Shown: positions 17,553 to 26,628 of the stretch, one piece after another
Layout: each line of letters opens with the position of its first letter
How positions within the stretch are numbered: the first letter of the stretch is position 1
Source: VYFG01 sp965248685
GTDB taxonomy: Bacteria; Pseudomonadota; Gammaproteobacteria; Arenicellales; Poriferihabitantaceae
Assembly: GCA_965248685.1 (NCBI GenBank)
Contig: CBDFKC010000003.1
Coordinates: forward strand, 2,418,001 to 2,482,000
Length of the DNA: 64,000 nt
Direction of reading: 5' to 3'
Made by a program: the position numbers and the translations under genes
The notes under the pieces: model-generated
The model's input: only the letters and a program-made list of their open reading frames with translations
What the model was told of the DNA's origin: nothing
The model's database searches: none

Positions 17553-17912
17553 TTAACCAATCAAGGAATTACTCTGATCATAAAACAGGGTTTCCTCGGC
17601 TTCACCATCGGTGTTTAGAACCACTGTATGTACACCTGGTAATCGATCTAATATATATCCAGCCATTAGAGTTCTTAACGCAATATTGTCAGTGTGCAAG
17701 GCGGTTAGCAAACGTTCTCCCACAATTTGACAGCGCTGAAGAATTGTTGGCGAGTGAATGAAATGTCGACCTAGCTGCCTGCCATTATCCAAGTCCTGAT
17801 CGATTTGGCCAAATATGGACTTAGCCTCTTCCAGCATTTCCTGGGTAATTGTAATTGTCATGGCAGCATCTTCTGCCACCACGACAAGGTTATTGGGTTC
17901 GAGTTGAGGCAT
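17553..17912 (-). CDS. hypothetical protein, first gene of the 2OG-oxygenase/PLP-enzyme operon
   Basis: I do not recognise this 119-residue protein. It has no signal peptide or membrane segment, is predicted to be mainly helical in the middle (TQEMLEEAKSIFGQIDQDL), and ends with a beta-rich stretch (VHTVVLNTDGEAEETLFY). The stop codon is six bases before the start of the prolyl-hydroxylase-like gene, which supports a real coupled gene. It may be an accessory or substrate protein of the oxygenase, but nothing in the sequence proves it. Confidence 0.6.
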   Translation of the reverse strand: MPQLEPNNLVVVAEDAAMTITITQEMLEEAKSIFGQIDQDLDNGRQLGRHFIHSPTILQRCQIVGERLLTALHTDNIALRTLMAGYILDRLPGVHTVVLNTDGEAEETLFYDQSNSLIG

Positions 17913-17993
17913 AGTTTGGGGTCGATTGTGGCGATGATATACTAACTGCGAACTTACACCTATTGGTGAATTTTTTGACTAATTTAGAATCGC

Positions 17994-18269
17994 ATGAAAC
18001 GGATATTGATTGAGAGAGATCCTTCTCCTATAAAGTTGGAAGTTTTAAACGTCGATGACTGGGCTTTGATTAGTGAACCAGTAGGAGTCACTGAGCGCCA
18101 ATATAAAAATACTGAAACCAGCTACATAATAGAAGGCGCCGGCAAGATTGAAGTGAAGGGAGGCGAAGATGTTTTTTTTATCGAGGGGGACTTGCTGACT
18201 ATCTTGCCGGATACGACTTGCATATGGAATGTTACCGAAACCACAGAGCGCAATTGTAAACAGGGGTAA
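17994..18269 (+). CDS. small cupin-domain protein
   Basis: A 91-residue single-domain cupin. SYIIEGAGKIEVKGGEDVFF followed by EGDLLTILPDTTCIWNV gives the two cupin strand motifs; the first-motif histidines are not obvious, so metal binding is doubtful. Proteins of this size often bind small ligands or act as accessory sugar or amino-acid binding units. It diverges from the 119-residue gene with a shared 81-bp promoter region. Confidence 0.7.
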   Translation: MKRILIERDPSPIKLEVLNVDDWALISEPVGVTERQYKNTETSYIIEGAGKIEVKGGEDVFFIEGDLLTILPDTTCIWNVTETTERNCKQG

Positions 18270-18330
18270 GCTAAGGCGTTAATACTGCATTACTGGCGAA
18301 TTCGATTATTCGCAGGATGGAGAGTAAACC

Positions 18331-18359
18331 TTGACATTCCTTGGCAGTCTGAGTATTTT
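18331..18359 (+). promoter_or_regulatory. possible sigma-70 promoter for the giant-protein operon
   Basis: A perfect TTGACA at 18331-18336, a 17-bp spacer, and TATTTT at 18354-18359 (four of six matches to TATAAT). It sits about 160 bp before the GTG start at 18522, in the only non-coding gap ahead of the operon. Not tested; the -10 is weak. Confidence 0.45.
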
Positions 18360-18521
18360 TAGGTACAGGAATTATAAGGAATAAGCAGCAATATGATTGG
18401 ATGTCATTTTTTTAGTATGACGGAGAGGGAACCAAAGTGGTTTAGCCCAATTCCAGGAACGAATCATACGTGCACAGGAAATGCTTCGTAATAGCGTGCT
18501 TTCTAGTAAGCGGGATTCAAT

Positions 18522-20153
18522 GTGAGCTTTTGCTGTAAAGCCACCGCTCTCGATATTAGTACGACTTCTGGGCCTGGGCAACCGACACCGCCCTTACCAG
18601 GGCTGGTTCAGCTAAACATTGAAACCGCAATCTTTTTATCCAGCTTAAGGACTCGCTCTAAAGAAGGGATTATGTTCGGCCAAATGGACGCTTGCATTAC
18701 AGGGCGTGCCGATGGCAATACACCACCACAACCCTGGTCGCTGGGAAATAAATGGAATAATACTTCTTCAACAGTTCCCCACAGCGATCTGTTCTATGCC
18801 ACCCAGGGTCAAGTCCCGAGGGACTTTCATCCGTTTGGTCCAGAAAACCCACTCTTTGGCCTGGAGCCAGCCGTTTACGGTCTGGATATGGGTTACATTA
18901 CTGATCTCGATTTTTTTGCCGGAATTACCGTTCCTGATAATAATTTTTTTGACGGCATGCGAGCCGGTACCAAATGGCCATTTGGCCAGCTTCTTGAGCC
19001 GGTATCAGGAGGACCGACAACCACTTGGAATCAGCGGTCAGAGGATCTGCATGTTGAGCTGGTAAAACAAATTCACCGTGCAGGGGGGATAGTTACATTT
19101 GGGTGGCATCTGCAGAATCCGTCTGTAGATACCAATTCATTTACGTGGTCTCTTGGCCACGGAATTGCTCCGTCACTCGCTCCTGGTTCAGCGGCCAATT
19201 TGCGATTAAACCAAGCGATCGATCAAGTTGCACGGTTTGCCAAACGTTGCGTGGACGACTCGGTCCCACCAAAGACCATCCCCATATTGTTTCGACCATT
19301 TCATGAAATGAATCTGAACTATTTTTGGTGGGGATCTATGAATACCCCAGATGAATACAAAGAGCTGTTTCACTATGTGGTAGACAGATTACGTGTTCAT
19401 GGTAACCCACAGGAGCAGGGGGTTCGTAATCTTATTTTTGTGTATTCACCCAATATGGAATCGCCCAACCTGGACGGAACCTTGGGTACCTATGCGCCTA
19501 ACTCTTTTCAAATTGTTGGACTGGACGCGTACCCGAATCGATTTTCTGGATATGGGTATGATCCGCCCAGCTTTGCTCTGTTCGAGCAGAATATGAAAGA
19601 TGTGATTGTGTTCGCAAAAGAACACATTGGACAGCCACTTGTAGCTCTCACAGAATTTGGCTTGATGAACCTACGGCGCTTTACAGCCCCGTTTGACAGA
19701 AATTCAATTCAAAATGGTACTATTTTGTATCGAGACGTTTATACGTATTGGACCACAGATTTCCTGCCCGAACTGATCAATCTTTTTGCCGGATTTAGAG
19801 CAGAAGTTAATGGCGAGATGCAAAATATTGTTCCCGAGATATCTTACGTAATGTTGTGGAAAAACACGCATCAGGTGGATGCTGCAATTACGGCGGCATT
19901 CATTAACGGTAAGCTGCTTAACGCAAATGATAGCGATTTTCCAGCAATTCCACCAGTAACGATACCACCTACCCGACCTACTGATGGACTAACCGTATTC
20001 CAATATGAAGAGCCGAGAAATGAGTATTACGGAACCTTCAAAGGGCATCCAAGCGAGCCGGATTTTATTGACATGCTGACAAAGATGACTAACCAAATCA
20101 TCCCGAATCGAGTGCAAAATCCTAAACTGTTTTTCAGGGACGATATTATTTAA
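18522..20153 (+). CDS. glycoside hydrolase family 26 (beta-mannanase-like) protein, no signal peptide
   Basis: A 543-residue protein with a GH26-type (beta/alpha)8 barrel. The acid/base is E262 in RPFHEMNLNYFWWG, the family hallmark, and the nucleophile is E378 in VALTEFGLMN. The first barrel strand is the KEGIMFGQMD segment at about residues 46-55. GTG 18522 is used because residues before ATG 18672 already belong to this fold. GH26 enzymes cleave beta-1,4-mannans or mixed-linkage glucans and are normally secreted, but this N-terminus (MSFCCKATALDIS) is not a signal peptide. The stop is one base before the next start, so it is the first gene of the operon of very large proteins, an unusual partner for GH26. 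Confidence 0.85.
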   Translation: MSFCCKATALDISTTSGPGQPTPPLPGLVQLNIETAIFLSSLRTRSKEGIMFGQMDACITGRADGNTPPQPWSLGNKWNNTSSTVPHSDLFYATQGQVPRDFHPFGPENPLFGLEPAVYGLDMGYITDLDFFAGITVPDNNFFDGMRAGTKWPFGQLLEPVSGGPTTTWNQRSEDLHVELVKQIHRAGGIVTFGWHLQNPSVDTNSFTWSLGHGIAPSLAPGSAANLRLNQAIDQVARFAKRCVDDSVPPKTIPILFRPFHEMNLNYFWWGSMNTPDEYKELFHYVVDRLRVHGNPQEQGVRNLIFVYSPNMESPNLDGTLGTYAPNSFQIVGLDAYPNRFSGYGYDPPSFALFEQNMKDVIVFAKEHIGQPLVALTEFGLMNLRRFTAPFDRNSIQNGTILYRDVYTYWTTDFLPELINLFAGFRAEVNGEMQNIVPEISYVMLWKNTHQVDAAITAAFINGKLLNANDSDFPAIPPVTIPPTRPTDGLTVFQYEEPRNEYYGTFKGHPSEPDFIDMLTKMTNQIIPNRVQNPKLFFRDDII

Positions 20154-20154
20154 T

Positions 20155-23100
20155 ATGGCTTCTTCGGGAGGAACGGCGGAACAAATCCTGAATGAACTCG
20201 GCAGGGTTTTTCAACCCTTGGCTGGCTGGGTAGCCGATGATACACAGTTTGCTGGCTTGTTAGGTTCTCTAGGACTGGAAGTAGAAGATAGCGCACAATT
20301 GCTGCAGCTTAGGCAGGCGGTCTCTGGATTGGTGAGCTCCATTGAAACCCTGGAAGGACATCTTCAGGATTTGCAGCAGACCCTGAATACTGATCCTGTC
20401 AGTGAGTCTGAACTCCTGAGTATTGTTACAGAATTAGCGCTGAATATTGAGGGCCTTGTCGGTAACATTCCGGAATTAGGCAGTGCTCTGAACCAACTCA
20501 ATTCTATTGATGCTGGTCACTTGAATACCGTTGTAAATAGCTTGCCTCAGCGTCTTGTTGAATTGCTGATCATGGCTTATCTGCAAAAAAGATCGGGGCT
20601 ATTGCATGATTTTCTTCGGTTGATTGGAATTTTTGAATATATCCAAGTTGAAGCCGACGATGTGGTGCCGATCCCACAGCATTTTACCCGGCAGCTAAAC
20701 CTCGGGCGTATAGGGGAGCTACTAGATTCTTCCACTCCAATTTTCGAAAGTGTGTTTGGGTGGGGAACCGCTAGTTTCAATCCGGCACTTTTGTTTTCCA
20801 TGTTGTCAGATTTATGTACTAAGCTGAGTGTACCAACTGTACTTGTGCCTGGAACACCTCCTGCATTGCATATTGGACAGTCAATTCTGACTCCAGTTGG
20901 CGGTGGGTTGAATCTGGTCTTTCAACTAACTCCTGATCCGGTCGCGATTACCATTCCCTCTAATCTGCCGGTTGATCTTGAGTTGAATGCGGAAGTTAAT
21001 TTTGCGCGTCGACCGACTATTCTATTGCGCCCGGGTCAGCCCATAAATGTTCGCCAACTTGATCCTTCCCAGCAGGATATTTCAACTGGCGGACTGGATC
21101 TGTTAATCACATATCCTAAAAATGCCGATAGTGTTGATCCTGTGGTCGTTCTAGGAAAGCTTGGCGGGTCTCGATTTGAAGCCGAGCGGTTCGAACTGGG
21201 TGTGGGTATGGATTTTATCCTTGAACAGGGGCAGATGAAGATTCAGCCATCGATGTTCGCGAAAGTTCAGGCTGGCCGATTGGTGATCGAACTCGGCGAA
21301 GGCGATGGCTTTATTCAGAATATTACAGGAGGAGGCGGACTCGAATTCGGATTCGATTTTGGCGTTGGCTACGATACAGAGAGGGGTGTTTATATCCTTG
21401 AAGGCATGGGGCTCGAAATGCGTCTTCCTATGCACCTGCAACTGGGCCCGATCAAGCTGGATGAATTTATCCTCGGTTTGCAAGTCATCGATGAGGGGCT
21501 ACGGATAGAAGCGTCTACTACCCTGGGTGGAGATTTTGGAATATTGAAGTTTGCCGTGGAGCGCATCGGCATGAACGCCGATATTCTGCTTGGCCAGGCA
21601 GATGATAAGCCGGTGGATTTTAGGCTGGGGTTTCGTCCTCCCACCGGGGTGGGGCTGGTGGTGGATGCCGGGGGCGTTACCGGCGGCGGCTATCTCTACT
21701 TCGACCACGAGGAGGGCGAATATGCCGGGGTTCTCGAATTGGCCTTTGCCGGGCTTACCTTGCAGGCCATCGGACTGCTTTCTACCAGAACTCCCGAAGG
21801 TGAAGATACCTTTTCGTTTCTTGCCATCATTACGGTGCAATTTAGTCCGGGATTGCAATTGGGATTTGGTTTTTCATTAAATGGAGTTGGCGGTATTCTG
21901 GGGGTACACCGCGCCACCGAAGTAGATGTGCTGCGGGATGGTCTTCGCAATGGAACCATGGGTTCAATTCTGTTTCCTGAGGATCCAGTTGCCAATGCAC
22001 CTCAGTTATTACAGGACCTGCGTAGCGTGTTTCCGTCGGTGGAAGATCGACACCTGTTTGGTCCGGTTCTGGCCATCGGCTGGGGCGCGCCGATCTCAGT
22101 TCTAGAGATTCAGCTGGGAGTTATTCTTGAATTACCCTCTCCGGTCAGGATTATTCTGCTTGGCAGGATCACCATGGATTTACCCCATAAAGATCTCGCC
22201 ATAGCCAAGCTTAATCTCGATTTGCTGGGCGTATTTGATTCTGAGAAACAGGAAATCTCCCTGGATGCTTCGTTATACGATTCGTTTATTGGGATATTTT
22301 CAATTTCTGGGGATATGGCCATGCGTTTGGGTTACGGAAGTAATCCTTTATTCGCACTATCCATCGGCGGCTTTCATCCACGGTTTACCCCGCCACCCGC
22401 ATTCCCGGAATTGCGCCGCATGGCTATTTCACTGGGGTCTGGAAACAATCCCCGGGTCCGCCTGGAGGCCTATACCGCGCTAACCTCCAATACCGTGCAG
22501 GTGGGTGCCGGCCTGGAACTTTACGCGTCGAAACTGGGGTTTAGCGTGGAAGGCGGATTATCATTCGACGCGCTGTTCCAGTTTAATCCCTTCATGTTTG
22601 TGGTTGATTTCAATGCCCATCTTAGCGTCAAGAAGGGCAGAACAACGATCATGTCCATTGGCGTGTCGGTGTCACTGTCGGGGGTATCTCCCTGGCGGGT
22701 TCAAGGGAGTGCTTCATTCAAAGTGCTGTTACTAAAAGTTTCGATTCCGTTTAACAAGACTTTCGGCGACAGTACTCCGACTCTGCCACAGGAACAACTG
22801 GATGTTGCCGGGTTATTGCTAGATCACCTGGGAGATACCGGAAACTGGAATGCCGCATTACCAACTGATGATGTTGGACACCTGGTTTCATTAAGTACAT
22901 CCGCAACAAATGGTGGTGAGCTGTTGGTGCATCCACTGGGCGTTGTCACAGTATTGCAGAAGATTGCACCTTTCGGAATCACCATCGAACAATACGGTCA
23001 GGCCCAACCCAGTAACGGCAACCGGTTTGAATTGGATGCCGATATTATTCTGGGGCAAGGTTCCTCTGCACAAACTATTGCCAGTGAGCCCGAATACGAA

Positions 23101-23628
23101 AATTTCGCGCCGGCCCATTATTTCAATTTGACCAATGATGAAAAACTAAGCAGACCGTCTTTTGAATTAGAACATGCCGGCGCCTCATTTGGCGGAGGTA
23201 CCAATGCGGGTGAAGGCGTCAGTCGAGTTCGCGGCTACGAAGAGAAAATTATTGATCGACGTTTCAGGCAGCACTATGACATGGGTCTGACTGGGGTTAA
23301 GTTTGGTGTCACAGACCAGGATTTGACGATGGATCGGGAAATGTATCGCGGCGAGCTGATTCGGTTGAGTAGCAACGCAAAAGGATTTTTCAGCGGCCGG
23401 GTACCGGTAGCTAACCCGGGCGCCACACCCCTGGGACCCACGCCCATGGTTACCGTGAATGACCCTCAGTTTACCCTGGTACAACGGGACGACATGCGGA
23501 TCGCCGAGCGACCGGTCAGCGGCAGCTATACCCTGGCAAGAGACAGAATGAATCGGATTTCACAAGGTAATCAACCGCTACAGGTGGTCGAAGACTTCGA
23601 AGTCGAACTGGCCCGACAGGTAGCGTAA
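20155..23628 (+). CDS. large DUF6603-type beta-rich protein (1157 aa)
   Basis: Residues 1-165 are helical and coiled-coil-like (SIETLEGHLQDLQQTLN), followed by some 650 residues of short amphipathic beta strands, then a C-terminal tail from about 900. Landmarks that I match from memory to DUF6603 are GGGYLYFDHEEGEYAG (about 508), SILFPEDPVANAPQLLQDLR (about 605), SIGGFHPRFTPPPAFP (about 736) and FQFNPFMFVVDFNAHL (about 809). Alternating polar/apolar strands resemble lipid-groove or barrel proteins, yet no signal peptide or C-terminal barrel signal is present. Function is unknown. It starts one base after the GH26 stop and ends four bases before the next gene. Confidence 0.8.
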   Translation: MASSGGTAEQILNELGRVFQPLAGWVADDTQFAGLLGSLGLEVEDSAQLLQLRQAVSGLVSSIETLEGHLQDLQQTLNTDPVSESELLSIVTELALNIEGLVGNIPELGSALNQLNSIDAGHLNTVVNSLPQRLVELLIMAYLQKRSGLLHDFLRLIGIFEYIQVEADDVVPIPQHFTRQLNLGRIGELLDSSTPIFESVFGWGTASFNPALLFSMLSDLCTKLSVPTVLVPGTPPALHIGQSILTPVGGGLNLVFQLTPDPVAITIPSNLPVDLELNAEVNFARRPTILLRPGQPINVRQLDPSQQDISTGGLDLLITYPKNADSVDPVVVLGKLGGSRFEAERFELGVGMDFILEQGQMKIQPSMFAKVQAGRLVIELGEGDGFIQNITGGGGLEFGFDFGVGYDTERGVYILEGMGLEMRLPMHLQLGPIKLDEFILGLQVIDEGLRIEASTTLGGDFGILKFAVERIGMNADILLGQADDKPVDFRLGFRPPTGVGLVVDAGGVTGGGYLYFDHEEGEYAGVLELAFAGLTLQAIGLLSTRTPEGEDTFSFLAIITVQFSPGLQLGFGFSLNGVGGILGVHRATEVDVLRDGLRNGTMGSILFPEDPVANAPQLLQDLRSVFPSVEDRHLFGPVLAIGWGAPISVLEIQLGVILELPSPVRIILLGRITMDLPHKDLAIAKLNLDLLGVFDSEKQEISLDASLYDSFIGIFSISGDMAMRLGYGSNPLFALSIGGFHPRFTPPPAFPELRRMAISLGSGNNPRVRLEAYTALTSNTVQVGAGLELYASKLGFSVEGGLSFDALFQFNPFMFVVDFNAHLSVKKGRTTIMSIGVSVSLSGVSPWRVQGSASFKVLLLKVSIPFNKTFGDSTPTLPQEQLDVAGLLLDHLGDTGNWNAALPTDDVGHLVSLSTSATNGGELLVHPLGVVTVLQKIAPFGITIEQYGQAQPSNGNRFELDADIILGQGSSAQTIASEPEYENFAPAHYFNLTNDEKLSRPSFELEHAGASFGGGTNAGEGVSRVRGYEEKIIDRRFRQHYDMGLTGVKFGVTDQDLTMDREMYRGELIRLSSNAKGFFSGRVPVANPGATPLGPTPMVTVNDPQFTLVQRDDMRIAERPVSGSYTLARDRMNRISQGNQPLQVVEDFEVELARQVA

Positions 23629-23632
23629 TAAG

Positions 23633-26623
23633 ATGGCTAATCGGGGACGACTGCATTTTTCAAACTGGGTTCGTGAAGGTATGGCGGCTGGGTTGCCAGT
23701 CAGTTCGGGGTCGATTAATCAGCAAGACAGACATGCAGCTTTTCCGGTTCAATTGTCGGTCAACATTGACGACAATGGAAGTTCGCGAAGTGCCCCAGTC
23801 ACGGTTAATTTGCGCATGTTTGGCCCGGGAGATGTACAAGGACTGGATCAGCGCCAGGTCGTCCGGATGGAGCCACGCCCGGGAACTGGAAACTTTGAGC
23901 CCAACTATCTTGCGACCATCGAGTTCGATCGTGCGGATCTGCCGTGGATGTTTACACCAATGGGAGCCACTCCTGAGCGCGGTCTTGTTCCCTGGTTAAA
24001 TTTAGTGGTAGTGGTGGCCGACGGTGCCTCAATTGCCCCAAGCCGGGATCAGTCCTTGCCGGTCCTTAGCATCGATGAACCGGCAGGGCAGCTACCGGAC
24101 TTGTCAGACGCAAAATATTGGGCCCATGCCCAACTAACCCTGGGTGCCAATGAAGCAGTTCCTGGAAACGCAAGTCAGTTAGCGTCGTCCTTGAGCGACA
24201 ACCCAGATGCCGCGGTTTCCCGTTTAATCTGTCCCCGCCGATTATCCCCCAATACATCTTATATTGCTGCACTGGTGCCTACTTTCGCTTCCGGTGTGCG
24301 GGCCGGGATGGGTCTTAGTGACGACGAAGGTTCTACTCTGTCTTTCGCCTGGAACAATAATCCGCCAAATAACTTGAAACTGCCGGTTTACCATAGTTGG
24401 GAGTTTGCCACTGGCCGGGCAGGCGATTTCGAAACCCTGGTGGATATGCTGAAACCCCTTGTTGCGCCACCGGATATGGGGACTCGGCCAATGGAGATCG
24501 GAAAACCTGGCTATAGTCTTAACGTTAGTAAACCTAAAGAACTTGCGTTTGAAAGCGCATTAACGTCATTGTCTTTCGCAAGAATGCGATGGCGCGAGAC
24601 CGATCGTAAATCCCTCCTTCAGGAGGTGTTAAATACCCCGGCTGTTTCTCAGGAACCGGTAGTGGCGCCGCCAATTTACGGGCAATGGCATGCGCTTCGG
24701 TTTCAAGTTAATCGTTCGGTAATTCCCCAGGGCTGGCTGAACGAGTTAAATCTTGATCCGCGTCACCGTGGTGCTGCAGGTCTGGGTGCTGAGACGATAC
24801 GGCGTAATCAGGAAGTGTTGATGCATGAAGCCTGGAAGCAGGTGGGGCAGATCGAAGAAGCCAACAGGTTGTTGCAAAATGCCCAGGCGGCCAGAGAAAT
24901 AAATGGATCACTGTATCGGCGATCCATTGTACCCCTGGCGCCGGCTATGGCGATCCAAATAACCCGGCCGATGCATGCAAGAATGCGTTTTTCGACCAGA
25001 ACATTCGAAAATCATATCAAGCAATCCAGGGTGCCTGGGGGAGCGTTAGATCGCACTTTGCGTAGGATGGTATCGACCCGGGGTGTTGTCGCGCGGCGGG
25101 CATTGCGGGCGAAAGACTTGGAGTCTTCGACGTTGCCGCAGAAGTATTTATCTGATCTGTCCGAAGGACGGTTGCAGATTGGTGGGGCCCTCGACGTTAA
25201 GGGAATCGATAACATTGTCAGCCTCGCGGCTACGGTTATAGAACGAAACGAAGTTAAAGAGAGCACCAGGGTTTACCTGGAGCGCGAGCTTAGCAAAGGA
25301 TTGCGATCGTTTCGACCAGAGGTGATCAAGAAACTAAAGCCCAAGAAACCGATTCGCATGGTACCGGCGTCTCAGTCTCTGGAAGAACTAAAAACCCAAT
25401 CAGACCCGGAAGACCAGGAAGGAAGGTTGTTTCGGGGCGCAGCAGTAGATACCTTACTGAGGTTGTTTGCACTGGATGATGGAGAAGATGGAAAACTTCC
25501 TCTTAAGCTCAACTTGGTCGAGGTCAGTAAAACCCTGATTGATCGTATCCTGCCCGAATTTACCGTTGTCGAACGGATCAAGACTCGAATTAAGATCCCC
25601 CCAGCCCGGTGGAATCACGACGATCCGATTCAACCAATTCTGGCTGCACCAGAATTCGTCGGTGGTATGAGTCAGGCCTTGCAGGGACTTTCAGAGGATT
25701 TCCTGTTAGGCCGTGTTCGTGAACTACGCCCCAACAGCATGACCCTGCTTGAAAACAACGCGGAGTTTATCGAGTCCTATCTGGTTGGTCTCAATCATGA
25801 AATGGCCCGGGAACTACTATGGCGCGGATTTCCAACAGATCAGCGCGGAACCTATTTCCCCTATTTTTGGCGATCCGCGCCGGTTGAAGCGAGCCTCGAC
25901 GAACGTGAACCATTTCGCGATATTCCCCCGCTGCATACTTGGCGTTCCAGCAGCAGGCTGGGAAGTCATATGCACTTTGGTGATGGAAATTTAGTGTTAT
26001 TGATCCGCGGTGAGCTGTTACGACGTTATCCGCGGACCCAGGTTTCTGCGGTTAAGGCTGAGTGGACCACAGGAGATTCCAATGGTAATCAGATTGCCGA
26101 AGTATTGCGTAATGGTGGAGAAGTATTGAATGGAAAATTCAGGCGGCCGATAGCCGAAGGTAAACCTGGGCATGAACAGCGCTTTCCCCGATTTTTTTCC
26201 CAGATGCCACCAGATATCTCTCTATTTGGTTTCGAGCTGAGTGAAGACCAGGCCAGGGGAGATATTTTATCGGATGGACAACCTGACTCTGGTGGCGAAG
26301 CTGGCTGGTTTTTTATGTTGAAAGAACCACCGAGTGGTACCCGTTTCGGCTTTGATGAGTCTGCCGTGTCGGTCCAGGGTCTTCCAGATAGCGTGGACGA
26401 TCTGGATTGGCAGCACGTTGTCCCTAATGGTAACCCCGGCCCTCTGGTCCTGTCCCATAGTAGTATTAATATAAACCATGAATTCGATGACGCTGAATCA
26501 GGAGCGGATCTGGATGCGCTGTTTTGGGGTCGAAGTTCTTCCCATATGGCCGCAATATCTATGCAAAAACCCGTCCTGGTCGCCATCCATGCTGACGATA
26601 TGCTACCCAAGGAGGGGACATAA
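23633..26623 (+). CDS. large uncharacterised protein of the DUF6603-associated operon (996 aa)
   Basis: A 996-residue soluble protein with no signal peptide or membrane helix. The N-terminus is RGRLHFSNWVREGMAAGL; PRPGTGNFEPNYLATIEFDR lies at about 81-100 and ends in PWMFTP. A basic, helical middle (about 460-600) is followed by conserved-looking ISLFGFELSEDQARG (about 862) and GWFFMLKEPPSGTRFGFDE (about 891). I recall similar large proteins beside DUF6603 proteins in other bacteria but none with a known role. Spacing of four and five bases to its neighbours shows one operon. Possibly a structural or scaffold subunit; that is a guess. Confidence 0.75.
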   Translation: MANRGRLHFSNWVREGMAAGLPVSSGSINQQDRHAAFPVQLSVNIDDNGSSRSAPVTVNLRMFGPGDVQGLDQRQVVRMEPRPGTGNFEPNYLATIEFDRADLPWMFTPMGATPERGLVPWLNLVVVVADGASIAPSRDQSLPVLSIDEPAGQLPDLSDAKYWAHAQLTLGANEAVPGNASQLASSLSDNPDAAVSRLICPRRLSPNTSYIAALVPTFASGVRAGMGLSDDEGSTLSFAWNNNPPNNLKLPVYHSWEFATGRAGDFETLVDMLKPLVAPPDMGTRPMEIGKPGYSLNVSKPKELAFESALTSLSFARMRWRETDRKSLLQEVLNTPAVSQEPVVAPPIYGQWHALRFQVNRSVIPQGWLNELNLDPRHRGAAGLGAETIRRNQEVLMHEAWKQVGQIEEANRLLQNAQAAREINGSLYRRSIVPLAPAMAIQITRPMHARMRFSTRTFENHIKQSRVPGGALDRTLRRMVSTRGVVARRALRAKDLESSTLPQKYLSDLSEGRLQIGGALDVKGIDNIVSLAATVIERNEVKESTRVYLERELSKGLRSFRPEVIKKLKPKKPIRMVPASQSLEELKTQSDPEDQEGRLFRGAAVDTLLRLFALDDGEDGKLPLKLNLVEVSKTLIDRILPEFTVVERIKTRIKIPPARWNHDDPIQPILAAPEFVGGMSQALQGLSEDFLLGRVRELRPNSMTLLENNAEFIESYLVGLNHEMARELLWRGFPTDQRGTYFPYFWRSAPVEASLDEREPFRDIPPLHTWRSSSRLGSHMHFGDGNLVLLIRGELLRRYPRTQVSAVKAEWTTGDSNGNQIAEVLRNGGEVLNGKFRRPIAEGKPGHEQRFPRFFSQMPPDISLFGFELSEDQARGDILSDGQPDSGGEAGWFFMLKEPPSGTRFGFDESAVSVQGLPDSVDDLDWQHVVPNGNPGPLVLSHSSININHEFDDAESGADLDALFWGRSSSHMAAISMQKPVLVAIHADDMLPKEGT

Positions 26624-26628
26624 CTGCC

